From: Cryoendolithus antarcticus
Taxonomy: Eukaryota > Ascomycota > Dothideomycetes > Cladosporiales > Cladosporiaceae
Direction of reading: 5' to 3'
Assembly: GCA_002077065.1 (NCBI GenBank)
Contig: NAJO01000017.1
Coordinates: 434,001 to 498,000 of the forward strand
DNA length: 64,000 nt
The notes under the pieces are model-generated. The model was given only the letters and a program-made list of their open reading frames with translations, did not search any database and was not told where the DNA came from. Position numbers and translations under genes: made by a program. This document shows, piece by piece, positions 10,048 through 21,396 of the stretch; the stretch's first letter is position 1, and each line of letters starts with the position of its first letter.

Positions 10048-11893
10048 ATGTCGGCACTCGAGGAGAAGGCGGCTATGTCCACCGTCGAGAAGATCGTCGA
10101 CTCTGTAAGTTCCTGTCATGGACACGTCACAGTACCCAGCTAACATCCCGGTAGGGTGATGTCGCTGAAGTCAAGGTCGTCAGAGGCTCCGAGGCCTACA
10201 ACGAAGCACTCCTCAAGGAACGCCCTCCCTTCTGGAACATACACACATGGAAGCTCATCGGCTGCGTCCTTCTCGGATGCTTCTGCCTGACCATGAACGG
10301 TTTCGACGGCTCCCTCTTCGGTGGTCTCACAGCCAACAAGCAATTCCTCGAGTTCTTCCACGGAACCGCTGACGGCGAGTGGGCCGCTATCAACTCTGCC
10401 ATGTACCAGATTGGTGGTGTCTGTGCGCTTCCATTCGTCGGGCCTGCGATCGATACTTGGGGCAGACGTTACGGCATGATGATTGGCGCTTGGTTGATCA
10501 TCATCGGTGCCATCATCAACGGCACCAGCAGCATGACGGCCAATGTCGGCCAGCTCAAGGGTGGTCGATTCCTTCTGGGTTTCGGTGTCTCCATCGTCTC
10601 CTCTGCCGGCCCCATCTACGTTGTAGAGACTGCGCATCCAGCCTGGCGCGGTCTGCTGACGGCCTACTGCAATACCTTCTGGTTCACCGGCGCGATCCTC
10701 GCCTCCGGTGCCATCCGTGGCGCGATCGTCCTTCAGGGCAACGTCTCCTGGACCATCCCAATCTACCTTCAGATGGTGTTCCCAGCCTTGATCGCGGTAT
10801 GCGCCTGGTTCATCCCAGAGTCTCCACGCTGGCTGTACGTCAACAACAAGCGCGAGAAGGCCGTCGAAGTTTTGAACAAGTGGCACGGCTACGGCCACGC
10901 CGACTCTGCCTGGGTCAAGCTCGAGCTCGAGGAGTACGAGTCCTTCCTGAACTTGGACGGCGCAGACAAGCGCTGGTGGGATTACCGCGCGTTGTTCGGC
11001 ACCCGCGCCTCCAGATACCGCATCACTGTCAACTGCCTCTTCTCCATCTTGTTAGTGTCGTACACCATCCATTCTACGGCCTCCACTAACTCGTACGCAG
11101 TGCTCAGTGGGCCGGTAACGGTGTCTTGTCATACTTCTTGCCTGCTGTCTTGGCGACGGCCGGGTACACCGAGTCCGTCACTCAGGCCAATGTAAGTCTG
11201 ATCCATCACAGCTGCTTGCAAAGTCCAGTCCATCCTAACGCTTTCAGATCAACTTGGGCTACTCCATCTTCCAATTCGCCTTCGCGCTCTTCGGTGCTGC
11301 CTTTGTCGACCGCATTGGCCGTCGCCCCCTCATGCTCTTCTCCATGATCGGCACGTCCATCATCTGGGTTGGCGTGACTACGGCCACAGCCGTGTTCGCC
11401 CAGAGCGACAAGACCAATGATGCCGCTGCTCGGGCCTCAATCGCCATGATCTTCCTCTTCGGCGCCACCTACTCCGTTGGTCTCACGCCCCTGCAGGCTC
11501 TGTACCCCGTCGAAGTGCTCTCTTTCGAGATGCGCGCCAAGGGCATGGCTTTCTCCTCTCTCGCTGTCAATGCCGGTGGCCTGCTGAACCAGTTCGCGTG
11601 GCCCATCTCGCTGCAAAAGATTGGATGGAAGACCTACATTGTCTTCATCATCTGGAACGCCATCATGGCGACCGTCTTCTACTTTTTCATGCCCGAGAGT
11701 ATGTCACATGTCCCCTGCAGTGTACGCTGTTCGAGGAACCAACCACTGACTTGCATTCTCTACAGCTAAGAACCGCACTCTCGAGGAGCTCGACGCTATC
11801 TTCGAGTCCCCCAACCCAGTCAAGACTTCGCTCAAGGCGCACAAGGTTGCTGTGGCCAACGATGGTACCATCTTGGCGTCCGATGAGATCTAG
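10048..11893 (+). CDS. MFS sugar transporter (hexose/lactose-permease-like)
   Basis: Five exons: 10048-10104, 10155-11050, 11101-11191, 11248-11698 and 11766-11893. The four introns of 50-67 bp have good GT..AG ends and all junctions keep frame; the product is 540 aa. The sugar-porter signatures are in order: DTWGRRYGM between helices 2 and 3, GRFLLGFG, PESPRWLY before the central loop, DRIGRRPL in the C-half, and PETKNRTLEELD after helix 12. It should be a 12-helix plasma-membrane proton symporter or facilitator for a mono- or disaccharide. The overall pattern is closer to fungal lactose/cellodextrin permeases than to yeast Hxt proteins, but the substrate is not determined. The start is fixed by the small first exon (MSALEEKAAM) directly after the CT tract and by in-frame joining. 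Confidence 0.9.
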
Positions 11894-12284
11894 AGACAGA
11901 CGTAGTTCCGTAGAATTGTTAGCTTGCGTAGTGTGCGTAGGAGTCGCCGAGTCGTTCACTTATCGTGCTTCCTCCTGCTCTTTGATGCTGTGTTCATCTG
12001 GATTTCGACACCCCCCGCTTCCCCGGACGCCCGGGAGTACGGATAATGCTCCCACAAGCTTTTCCACAGGAGTGCAACTTTGCATTGGGGCATCTGTGAG
12101 GGTCCAATGCTCAGGTCGAATGTCCCGACAAGTCGGCTGTGTCTCACGAATACAAAGCGAGGGGCTGAATGCAGTGGCGTCTTGACAGCGTGCGACCGTT
12201 CGGACTATTGGAGAAGCGATGGCCTCAGACTGCTATGGTCAGAGTCCCAGATCATTGTCCCACAGAGACAGAGGCCTGCTCTTA
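11894..12284. other. Convergent intergenic spacer
   Basis: About 390 bp between the stops of the MFS transporter and ATG22. It should hold both 3' ends. I see no gene or repeat in it. Confidence 0.5.
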
Positions 12285-14144
12285 TCATGAGGAGTGGACA
12301 CTCAAGAGTGTCTTACGTGGCGAATGCTCATCGCGACTGACTCCTACTGATCTTCTAACGGCGTCGTGATCCTCGCTTGCGAGCAATCCCTCGGCCGCAA
12401 ATGCGTCTTCGCGTGCGTTGAGATTATTCATGGGCATGTCGTGTCCAACGCCCTTCCTCGTCCTCTCAGCCCAAGCCATCGCTTGTTCTCTTCCCCGTCC
12501 CACGTCAACCCACCATATTAGAGGTATGGGCATAGCAATGAGGAAGGCTAAGAATGCGAAGGCAGGCCTGATACTCCCCACTCTATCCACGATCACACCA
12601 ACAAGCGCAGGCCCCACAGCCGAGCTGCCCTTGTCCGTAATTGCATATAGCGCATAGAAAGCAGCTTCTGAGCCGGGCGGTATCATCTCGCCGTAGAAAG
12701 CGCGACAGTAGCTGTTCAGCCCACCCATGACTAAGCCGTGAATGACTCCAAGAGGATAGATCTCCCATGGTCGCTGCAAGCCCCCTACGCCCCAGGACTG
12801 GACGACAGGCAGGAAGCCGAGGAGGCCGTAGATCGGTATAATCTCCATGAGACACATGCAGGCTACGATGACGCCCTTTGGCTGTAATCTGAACAAAGCT
12901 GAGAGTCTGGGCCATAACAACGCCCCAGCTATACCAGAGATCGTGACAAGGATTGAGAGACAGGCGATCTCGATAGTACCCATGTGTAGCTCAGTGCGAG
13001 CGAAGAGTATGGCTGTACCGGATACTGTGGCTATGGCGTCCGATAGGACGAACCAGGCTAATAGAAACAAGGAGGTCTGGTGCAGCTTCAGAGCTGTACG
13101 GATAGTCTTGTAGACGGAAGACCAAGCGAAGATGAGGTAATGCACTGGTTTGGGGAGGCGGCTTTTGCGGAGGGCGGCTGCTGGCAAGGGCGGACCCGGG
13201 CGGTCTTTCAACCAAAGTGCGCCAGGTATCGTGAGTGCTGTCCAGCAAAGTCCGGCAAAGAAGAGAACGCTACGTAATGAGGTTGACTCATAGGCGAAAT
13301 GGGCCCTCTTGAGTGCTGTCAGGAGGCCGATGCTGATGACTTGAGCCAAGACTGCAGCGGCGTAACCTAACCCAACACCTTTGGACGATATACGGACCGA
13401 AATCTGTAGGGCTGTGGTGGACTTGTCGTCCACATTTGGGTGCCTGGCTGCCAGTAGTGGCAGAAAGGAGTTCAACAGCACGAATGTACAGCCCAAGCAG
13501 ATGACTCCTACAATAGTCAACAGTGAGCCAAGCAGGTAGACTTGAGGCGCGACGAATGCATAGAGCATAGTCGCCACGGCACCTGTGAAGGCGAAGACGA
13601 GGAGCAGCCTCTTCCGTCTCGTACCTAGATCTTCGGATCAGTACCTCACGCATATGCCTGGCATGTAATCAACCCACCATAGTCAGCCACAGGACTGAAC
13701 GTGATCAAAACTAACGCCTGCAGGAAGACTGCAAAGGAGAACGTGTACAGCGCGAAGCTAGCCGTACTCATCGCCCAGCCGAAAGGCTTGACGACGCATT
13801 GATCGCCCTCCTTGACATTGTCGGCGACTCGTCTCGTCAGTCGGACTAGTCTTGGTTCGTTCTCCTGCGGCGGAGGGAAGACGCATGGTGTCCAATTGTC
13901 GGATTTCAACACGCCGTGCTCACGAGCCAGCTGCTCAAGGGTGACCGGGGCGAAAGAGCCTAAGCATTGTCAGACTGGGCGACGGACACGAATGATCTTG
14001 AGCTCTCGAAGACCACTAACCGACTCCACAGACTGCAAAGATCTCAGCGGCAAGACCAATGGAATACCAGCCCTTCAGCTCGCGGTCTGTGGTGGGCGAC
14101 GTGTCTTCACCATCGAAGCGGGATGGGGCCTCGTCTTGGTCCAT
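12285..14144 (-). CDS. ATG22: Autophagy-related protein 22, vacuolar amino-acid effluxer
   Basis: Three exons (14144-14021, 13959-13678, 13624-12285) with introns of 61 and 53 bp give 581 aa. The first junction yields the Atg22 hallmark ELKGWYSIGLAAEIFAVCG followed by SFAPVTLEQLAREHG. The second restores a membrane helix (VLITFSPVADYG then TRRKRLLLVFAF). Many further hydrophobic helices follow, including MPIPLIWWVDVGRGR near the end. Atg22-family proteins are MFS-like permeases of the vacuole membrane that export amino acids released by autophagic breakdown. The C-terminal cytosolic tail is rich in charged residues. The assignment is strong; Pezizomycotina often carry more than one Atg22-like paralogue, so this may be one of several. 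Confidence 0.88.
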
Positions 14145-14481
14145 TGGAATCGCGACTTCCGGGCGTGCTCTATCCACTTCTCCTCTTAACCACACTGCAA
14201 TGATAGACCATCTCGACTGGATCGACGGTAAGACACTGCTTCAACGGTCAAGCACATCGTTGTGAACAATATTAGCTCCTGTGCATGAGATGTGATGAGG
14301 CTATTTTAGGCTCATGTCGGGAAGTGAAGTGAGCACGGTCTTGCCTGCTTTCGTCGAAGTAGTGATTTGACATCATGCACATTTCATGTGCACAATATAT
14401 CCTTGCATTCATATGCTTTGCTATTGAACAGTGCGCCGGACCCCATCAAAGTAATCTGACCAAGAAGTCGGAGCGGCTATT
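14145..14481. other. Spacer between ATG22 promoter and NAD(P)HX dehydratase 3' end
   Basis: About 340 bp. It should carry the ATG22 promoter and the end of the dehydratase transcript. Nothing else is recognised. Confidence 0.4.
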
Positions 14482-15594
14482 CTACAGCCTGCTCCCATCT
14501 GTCGGCTTCTCACCGATTACATTTTGGAAGGCGGTATGCACATGCTCTGTCAAGTCGCTGGCCTGCAGACTCCGCCCCTTCTCCTTGAATGCCAACTTCG
14601 AGCACTCTCTTGTGATAGCGCTGCCGCCGTACGCCACGTACGTGAGCAAGTCATCTGCGCCCATGTCGTTGTCGTGGTCCCAGATCTTCTCCAAGTACGC
14701 CTTCCTATACGCAAGCAGCGTCGCCAACGAGCCCGTCAACGTATCGCCCTGCCCTCCGGATCGCTTCAGTCCGCCCTCGCCGTCTGAGATCAGCGTCTGT
14801 TTGCCATTGGAGATGTAGTCCTTCGCACCCTTCTGGATAATTGTAATGTTCCCGAAAGCTGTGGCCAGCTTAGAGCACAGCTCCTCCGGCTTCTCCTTGT
14901 TCACATCAATCCCCTTCGACTTCGCCAGCCTCCCAAACTCCACCACATTCGGCGTAAGTATACACTCCTTATATCCATCCACCAACTCCGGTCGCGTCTG
15001 CGCCAGATACAGCCCATCAGCATCCAGCACAAATGAGACATTACGCTTCCTCGCCTCGACAAGCACCCGAGCGCAGGTCTCTTGCATAGCCGGGTCACGG
15101 CCGAGACCGGGTCCTACGACTATGACGTGTAATCGGTCTAACATATCGATTACCGTCTTTGACACTGACTCTATGGTCTCGTTTTGGGCGAGGTTCTTCT
15201 CTTGTCGCATGTAGGGGTGGACCATGAGGTTGGGAGAGTATGTTTTGATCACGGCGCCAGCGCCGGGCTCACAGATTACGTGGGACTATGGTAATCATGG
15301 TCAGTGTCCAGTCCGTCTGAATCTCGCTCTGCGATATCGATAGCCTACCATGTCGGCACCTAGCTTCGCGGATGCCATTGCAGAGAAGTAGGGCGCTCCA
15401 GTATAGTCCTCACTGCCCCCTATCACTGCTACCCGACCGAGCTGGCCTGATGGAACCTGTCAGAGCCGATTCTATCACCCATACTACTACATCTTGCTTA
15501 TGTGCTTGCCTTTGTGGAACTTCTCGAGCATTGGAGGCACCATCTTGTACACCTTCCCGAGCACCTCTTTCCGAGACAGATTGGAGACAGCCAT
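14482..15594 (-). CDS. ATP-dependent (S)-NAD(P)H-hydrate dehydratase
   Basis: Three exons (15594-15510, 15446-15349, 15285-14482) give 328 aa. The enzyme dehydrates damaged NADHX/NADPHX back to NAD(P)H using ATP (YjeF C-terminal/CARKD family, ribokinase-like fold). Seen in order: [24 protein letters not shown] across the first junction, [26 protein letters not shown] and the catalytic [11 protein letters not shown]. The second junction ([12 protein letters not shown]) is a normal GT-AG intron. The first intron (15509-15447) begins with GC, with exon/intron boundary AAAG/GCAAGC, the standard GC-AG donor context; no GT donor gives the conserved join. The start is the ATG at 15594. It diverges from the small gene at 15865 across about 270 bp. 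The pathway is metabolite repair in cytosol or mitochondria; no clear targeting peptide is seen. Confidence 0.9.
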
Positions 15595-15864
15595 CCTAAT
15601 TGATTTGGGTTGTTGTGTGGTTTGCCTGTATATGATTCTGGATGTACCACTCTCCTCCCTCACGGAGTACAGAGTGGATATATCTCACATTGCTGTCCCG
15701 TCTGATCGACAGCTTCCCCAATGACCGCTCATGACATCTCTAAAATAGCCCCGCTACGTCATGAGCGACTCGAATATACACAAAGTAAATAATTCTGTCT
15801 TCAAGTCCAGACTCCACCGCCTCACCCATTGACCGATCTCACTCTCACCACTACCACCGCCATC

Positions 15865-16368
15865 ATGTCCGACGCCATCCACCCCACCGCCCCCTCCCAG
15901 CCAACCCTAAACCAAGCCTACACCACCCCCGGCAACCCCGCCCAGACAGACCCCTCCGAGAAATCCCAAGCCTCCATCAACGCGAAAAACTCCACCAACG
16001 GCTCCGAAAACGCCGTCCCGCGAACCCAGTCCACCTCCTCAGACTCCGCCACCCCTTCTTCCCTAGGCTACGGCATCCACGGCGCCCCACCAGGCGAAGA
16101 AGCCAAAGGCGAGACAGAAGAGAGTATAGGTCGGAACCGAGAGCTAGACGCCGATCAGATGGGTGCGCCTGGTGAGGGAAAGGTGGCGAGTTCTGTTGAT
16201 CGGAAGCCCGGGGCGAGCGGGACGCAGGAGGGGCTGGAGAGTGGGCTTGATCGAAAGAAGGCTGAGCAGAAGGCGGCGAGGGAGGAGATTGAGGGTGAGA
16301 AGAAAGAGGGGCTGGATGTGGGAGGGATATTGGGGCAGAGAGGGGGGCCGGCTAGTACGACGAGCTGA
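15865..16368 (+). CDS. Small disordered hypothetical protein
   Basis: A single-exon frame of 167 aa from the first in-frame ATG (MSDAIHPTAPSQP). It is rich in Ser, Thr, Pro, Gly and charged residues, with no hydrophobic core, signal peptide or membrane helix. The C-terminal part has a charged helix (DRKKAEQKAAREEIEGEKK) followed by LDVGGILGQRGGPAS. I have seen this kind of tail in conserved but uncharacterised ascomycete proteins, yet I cannot name a family. It may be stress-related or chromatin-associated; that would be a guess. Clean ATG and stop and a steady composition support it as a real gene. Confidence 0.6.
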   Translation: MSDAIHPTAPSQPTLNQAYTTPGNPAQTDPSEKSQASINAKNSTNGSENAVPRTQSTSSDSATPSSLGYGIHGAPPGEEAKGETEESIGRNRELDADQMGAPGEGKVASSVDRKPGASGTQEGLESGLDRKKAEQKAAREEIEGEKKEGLDVGGILGQRGGPASTTS

Positions 16369-16798
16369 GTGTGATGTGTGGAGGCTAGGATATCATTTAG
16401 AGGTGGTGAATAGACGTCCGACGCGAATCAGCAGCCAAAGTGGTACTGGGCAAGTGCAAGATCTTGTGCAACACGGCCGACTCTATCGCATCGACCTTCG
16501 AAAACTTCCGAGGCTCGACTACTAGCTTCGCAGTCCATGATCAGGTTGCTTGTTGAACGACAGCATGAATTTACGGCTACGAAAAGCACACTTCGAGAAG
16601 AGGTCGGAACACATGTTGGCTCAGAGGATTCATATCAGACTATCAATAGCATAGCGCTGGAGTATCTCGCGGAAAATCCGGCCTGGTTAACAACATGTCA
16701 ACTCCGTTCGATGCAGTCATCCCAGGGTATCGTCGGCCAGTCAACTATTCTCTCAGGTCCAAAACGCCCTACTCCGATCTCGCTAGTCCGCTCCAAGT
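16369..16798. other. Convergent intergenic spacer
   Basis: About 430 bp between converging stops. Open frames here are antisense shadows of the phosphodiesterase C-terminus. No other feature is seen. Confidence 0.5.
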
Positions 16799-19011
16799 TC
16801 AGGACTTTTTCGAACCATTGCCTTCACCAGTCTTCTCTTCCTCCCCACCCTTGTGGAACACACCTTTCACCCAATCCTTCGCACCTTCAACCTTCCCCTT
16901 GAACCAGTCAAGCCAGCCAAGCTTGTAATTCAGGTTCTGCTCGAAGCCGTCTTCATCACCCTTCTCAGCATCATTCGCACTCTCACCTCCAGCGCCAGGT
17001 CGCGCAGTAACAAGCGAGCCCTGAGCATTCGTGGTCCACACTACGTCCGTTTTCGTACTTACAATCGCCGCCGTCCCAGCAATCTCCAGCGGTGGCAACG
17101 AGGAGAAGATAGGAAACGGCGCAATAGCTGGTATGATCCTGTCCGACTCGAGCACTTCGCCCGTCTCGTCGTCGAGATTCTGTCCCGGCCCACCACTGCC
17201 CTCGTGCAGACCAATGGTCTTGAAGGGCAGCGAAAGCGTGCCATTATTGCCGATCTTGCCGTGCGCGATGCCTAAGCTGTCGCAAATGATCCCATACACT
17301 TCAGTGTTCTGAAAGACCTTCACCTCACTCCCAGCTTCATGTGGGAATGCGGGCCCGCGTGCGACGAAGATCGCCCGCATCAGTGGGTGCTCGTGATCGT
17401 AGCCGTGCAGTCCTCGAGGATGGTAGACCAACCCTCCGGCTTGGGCAAGGGCGACGTCCATCTCCTTGTGGGTAACGATGGCATAGCCAGTCGTCGGTAT
17501 GAGCCAGAGAGGCGCGATGCGAGGGTTGTTGGAGAAGTGGAAGCGCGCGGGCATATCGCTGCGGAGGTGCACGGTGAACTTGCCCTTGTGCTCAGGTGTG
17601 AGGGAAGCGGCAATCAGAGTCTCGTGGAGCGAGGCAAGGTGTTCTTCGGAGGTGTCATGTGGCCGGAGACCGTATAGTGGCCAGCCGTCTATGTGCTCTA
17701 TGAGTTTCGTGTCTAGTAGGTCTTCGAGCTGGATCAGTCGGGCTGTGTCTGTAGTTGCCATGCCGTGATCGGAGACGACGACGACGTTCACAATTGAGGT
17801 GAGGTTCCGCGAGGCTATCCCGGTGAAGATCTCACTAAGCATACGATCGACGTCCGCAATCGTGCCACGGATCTCGGTGCTGTTAGGACCGTACTTGTGT
17901 CCATCTGCGTCCACGTTCGGCACGTACGCAGCAATGAGCTGTGGTCTGATCCCACTATCCGTAGCATTGGGCTGATCCAGATGACTCGATAAGTCCAGCC
18001 AGCCGAGTATGCGATCTACCTTCCTCTGTAGCTCCTCATTGGCGTTATACTTGTCCACATACATCGGCTCAACGGCGCCAATATGGGCTTCGCTCCCAGG
18101 CCACATATGGATCGCCGTTCGTACACCGGCCAACTCAGCAGTCTCCCAGATGGGCTCCGCGTTCCACCATTCTGGCTGCATTGACCTCGCCGCATCCGTG
18201 TAGTGGAACAGCCTCTGCAATGCCGGATCCCAGAACGTGTTGCCCACGATCCCATGGCTCTCGGGATACAGTCCAGTGACCAGCGTGAAGTGGTTTGGGA
18301 ATGTTACCGAGGGGAAGGAGGGAAGCATGTACTTCGGCGAGACGCCTTCTCGTATGAAGGCGTTGAGGGTGGGCGTGAGGTTGCGATGGAGGAAGTCCGC
18401 TCGGAAGCCGTCTAGAGATAGCAGGATAGTCGTGGGTGCGAAGAGGGAGGTGCCATTGCTTATAACCTGTGGCCTGTACTTCGTTCGCACCCTGTTGTGG
18501 TCCTTCGTAGCTTTGTAGGCGCCGTACAGCAGTCCGAGGAAAGCTGCCATGATCGTGGCGTATAGGCCTAGGAACGCTGCTCTTCGTCTCCAGCTCTTCT
18601 GCCGCCTCGTCAGCCTGACCCTTGTTGTGTAACTCCCTCTCAACGCAGACTCACCATCCCGCGCCTTGCCCTCCCATCTCCCAACCGACTCAAGTCCACC
18701 TCACTCCCCGACGTGCTTCCGGCGCTACTCCCACTATCACTCCCCTGCCCTCCTTCCTCCATCTTCATCTCCCTAATCCTCTTCCGCTTCCTCTTAGGTT
18801 TACTGCTTGCACTTCTGAGTAATCGCTCAGCTTCATCTTCCTGCTCCATCGTGTCGCGATCATAGTGGCGGCGTTCGATTGATGTACGTGCTACAGGATT
18901 CGAAGCCTCATCGGTATAGGTTGCTTCGTCTTCGGGATCAGTGTCGTCGTCGGGAGCGTCTGGATCATGCGCAGGTGGAGGGAGGGGGGTGTACTGAGTC
19001 GGAGGTGGCAT
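16799..19011 (-). CDS. Membrane-anchored NPP-type nucleotide pyrophosphatase/phosphodiesterase
   Basis: Two exons, 19011-18655 and 18598-16799, with a 56-bp phase-0 intron (GTGAGT, CTGAC branch, GCAG) give 718 aa. The long second frame continues upstream through the intron, so a naive start at 18643 would be wrong. The N-terminal 119 residues are disordered and acidic, with a basic patch (KPKRKRKRIR). A single membrane helix follows at about 126-147, making a type II protein with a lumenal or extracellular catalytic domain. The domain shows LSLDGFRADF (metal Asp182), the nucleophile Thr218 in SVTFPNH, NVDADGHKYGP, VVSDHGM and GLHGYDH, so all metal ligands appear present. Family members hydrolyse nucleotide or sugar-nucleotide phosphodiesters. 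The C-terminal tail is Lys/Gly/Glu-rich. Confidence 0.88.
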
Positions 19012-19693
19012 TGCGTGAGGACTTCTTATGGGTACGCAGATGATAGAGGGTATACTAGACTCGCAGGTCTGCTACTAGGCTTGTGCGTGCTGTACGATGT
19101 GCAGAGATAACATGGCATGCAAGCGAGGTGTGCTTCAGATGCGGCGAAGCAACTGCGCCTTGCTCAAATGCAAACACTCTAGAGCTGTCGAAGCAAGCAC
19201 ATGAACTTCAATTCAACGAGCAGTGGTCGGCACTTTATCTCATGTTCCTACTGATTTCTGCAAAGAGCACTCTAAAATGTACATCGAGGACGACAAGTCC
19301 TCCAACCAATCCCAAATCCCAATGCGAACCGATGTCTGCTAATGCAGCTCTGCTCGACTGACCGTCCATCAACATTATTCCCAGCGCCCTTTCCCTTAAG
19401 TCCTGATAATGATAGCGTCGTAACATGCAGCCGAAAGATATGTGGCGTTTTTCTGACATCAGGCGCGAGCTTTGACTTCGAAGTGCGGCCACTATGAGCA
19501 GGTCCATCTGTTTGCCCACTGTAACGTGCTCTCCATCAGGAAGCAAACGGTCAACTCGTGAGCTCGCACTTTGGTGGTCCCAGATTGCGCCGAGCAAGGC
19601 ACGAGCTCCGATGGCATCGCACCGCTGCGCAGCGGGCATGCGGCACGTCCCTCACTTCGTGCCTCGTGATTCGGGAAAGGGTCCCGAGCCAAT
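19012..19693. other. Spacer between phosphodiesterase promoter and bHLH gene 3' end
   Basis: About 680 bp. It holds the promoter of the phosphodiesterase and the 3' end of the bHLH transcript. No coding or repeat signal is found. Confidence 0.4.
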
Positions 19694-21396
19694 CTACCGC
19701 CCATAGCCGCCTCCATACTCGACACCCTGCATTGCTCCGGCAGGCGCAGGGGGCGCGATGCCATTTCCATAAGCAGCCTGCGATGGAAGCGCAGGGGCAC
19801 CAGGTGGGTTCAGTGGGGGAAGCGAAATACTTCCGTTCGCCTGCGGCTGCGGAGGACCTTGCAATTGTTGCGTGTAAGGTCCATACACGTGCGGCGCATT
19901 CGCATCCAATCGACGAAGCTGCTGGTGCATGACTTGCAGTTCCGTCTTCAGTGCTTCGTTCTGAACATGGGCGTCTCGCGCGTAGTCGGCGTCGCGCTGC
20001 AGCCGTTGTATCTGGTCTTGTATGGTTCGCTCGGAGCGCTGGCAGCGATCAATGTATTCGATAGCTAGTTGGAATTAGTCTCTGTGAAGAATTGTGACGT
20101 TCTTTGGCTTACTCACCCTTCGTAAGGATCTCCCACTTGCTCGCTTTCGCCCCTCCACTTGCAGGCACAGCCTTGTTAAGGTCTTCAAACAGATCCTTCA
20201 TCTCACTCCTGCGCTTGCGCTCTGCGAGCTTATGGCTCACACGCAGCTCAGGCGTCCGACTGTAGTTCCCAATGCCACCTGGTGGTGTAGTCTCGTTTTG
20301 CAAGCTTGCGATAGCACGGTGCTGCATTGTGTGATGATGCGTAGTCGGGTCATCGTCAAACCTCCGCTGCCCATGAGGCATCTGCGAGTCCGTTGAGAAG
20401 ATGCTGCTACGTATGGACGATGCCGCAAAGCTATTCGTACGCGATACTCCCACGCTTGACTCGCCACTATCAGAGCCCGCGTGTCGCTCCTCCGGAATTG
20501 CCTCTTCTGGGAAAGCCCATGCATGACCGACTGTAGGCTTCGCTGCTGTAGGATTGGGAGCACCAGAGCCTCGTACGATGGGCATGATAGGAGGTGCTTG
20601 ACGCGTGGGAGGCAATCCCCTCATGCTTGAGCGAGCACTGAGAGGCGACATTGGCCCACCATTCGGCCGTCGCAGACTAGCAGCCAGTGAGACCTGTGAT
20701 GTGTTCGCGCTCTCGTGCGGAGATGCTGGGTTGTTGATGTACAGATTGTTGAAGGTTTGATGCATCCTGCTGTCGACGCTGCTTCGCCTCGAGTCCAAAG
20801 TGCCGGGGTAGTCGACGCTGCCTCTATGGCGATTGTCCTGGAAGCCCTGGTTGATCGATGGCAGCTGTGATCCTACCGAGTGTGCCGAATTGGGTATACG
20901 AGCTGACTGTGGTGTGTTTGGTATCGAGTTCCGAGGGGGCGAGTCATCGGGGTTCAAGAGCGTACGGACATGAAGACCCTGGCTGTTGGTAGAGTCGTCT
21001 GCAATGTCAGGTCAGTGTGTGTGCTATCATCGTGAAGCCTTGACAGTCAATGGTTTCTGAGTATAATGAGAAGTGGGAATGGCAAGCTCGAGGCGATGAC
21101 AGCATCATTGCAATGCCCATAGTTGCGCAGCGAGCGTCGCAACACACCATAGCTGCGACAGTGAAGTGACAGTGTCGCACCGGAGGTGCTGCCAATGATC
21201 TATATTGCTAGGCTGACAGGAATACAGGAAACTCACACTTGCTTTGCGGATGCGGCCACGTACCGGAGTCACGAAGCTGCTCGCCAGTAGGAAGATCTTT
21301 CGGTGACCGTTGCTGAGCTGTTGGAGGAGGTAGGCCATTGGTGAGACTCGTGATCGAGGGCAGACCCTGTTGCTGTTGCGTGGCTTGCGACGCCAT
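19694..21396 (-). CDS. bHLH transcription factor
   Basis: Three exons (21396-21237, 20998-20117, 20064-19694) give 470 aa. The bHLH domain spans the last junction: basic region SHKLAERKRRSEMKDLF from about residue 308, a loop with GGAKASKWEILTK, then AIEYIDRCQ from exon 3. The His, Glu and Arg of the basic region match class-B factors that bind CACGTG. A heptad-like region (TIQDQIQRLQRDADYA) after helix 2 suggests a short leucine-zipper extension. Flanks are disordered: Gln/Pro-rich at the start, Ser-rich in the middle, and Pro/Gly/Tyr-rich at the end (GGGYGR). The first intron is 238 bp, long for this window; the second is 52 bp. A CACGTG at 21892-21897 lies about 500 bp upstream, so self-regulation is possible. 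Related fungal proteins act in metabolic or developmental control; the exact orthologue is not identified. Confidence 0.85.

Noticed and set aside
10140..10898. 252-codon open frame antisense to the MFS transporter
   Set aside because: It is fully inside a well-supported gene in the opposite direction and arises from that gene's codon bias; composition is acidic and random.
18599..18643. Start of the phosphodiesterase at 18643 in the long frame
   Set aside because: It uses TTG and lies inside a good intron; splicing to the upstream exon gives an ATG and an intact cytosolic tail.
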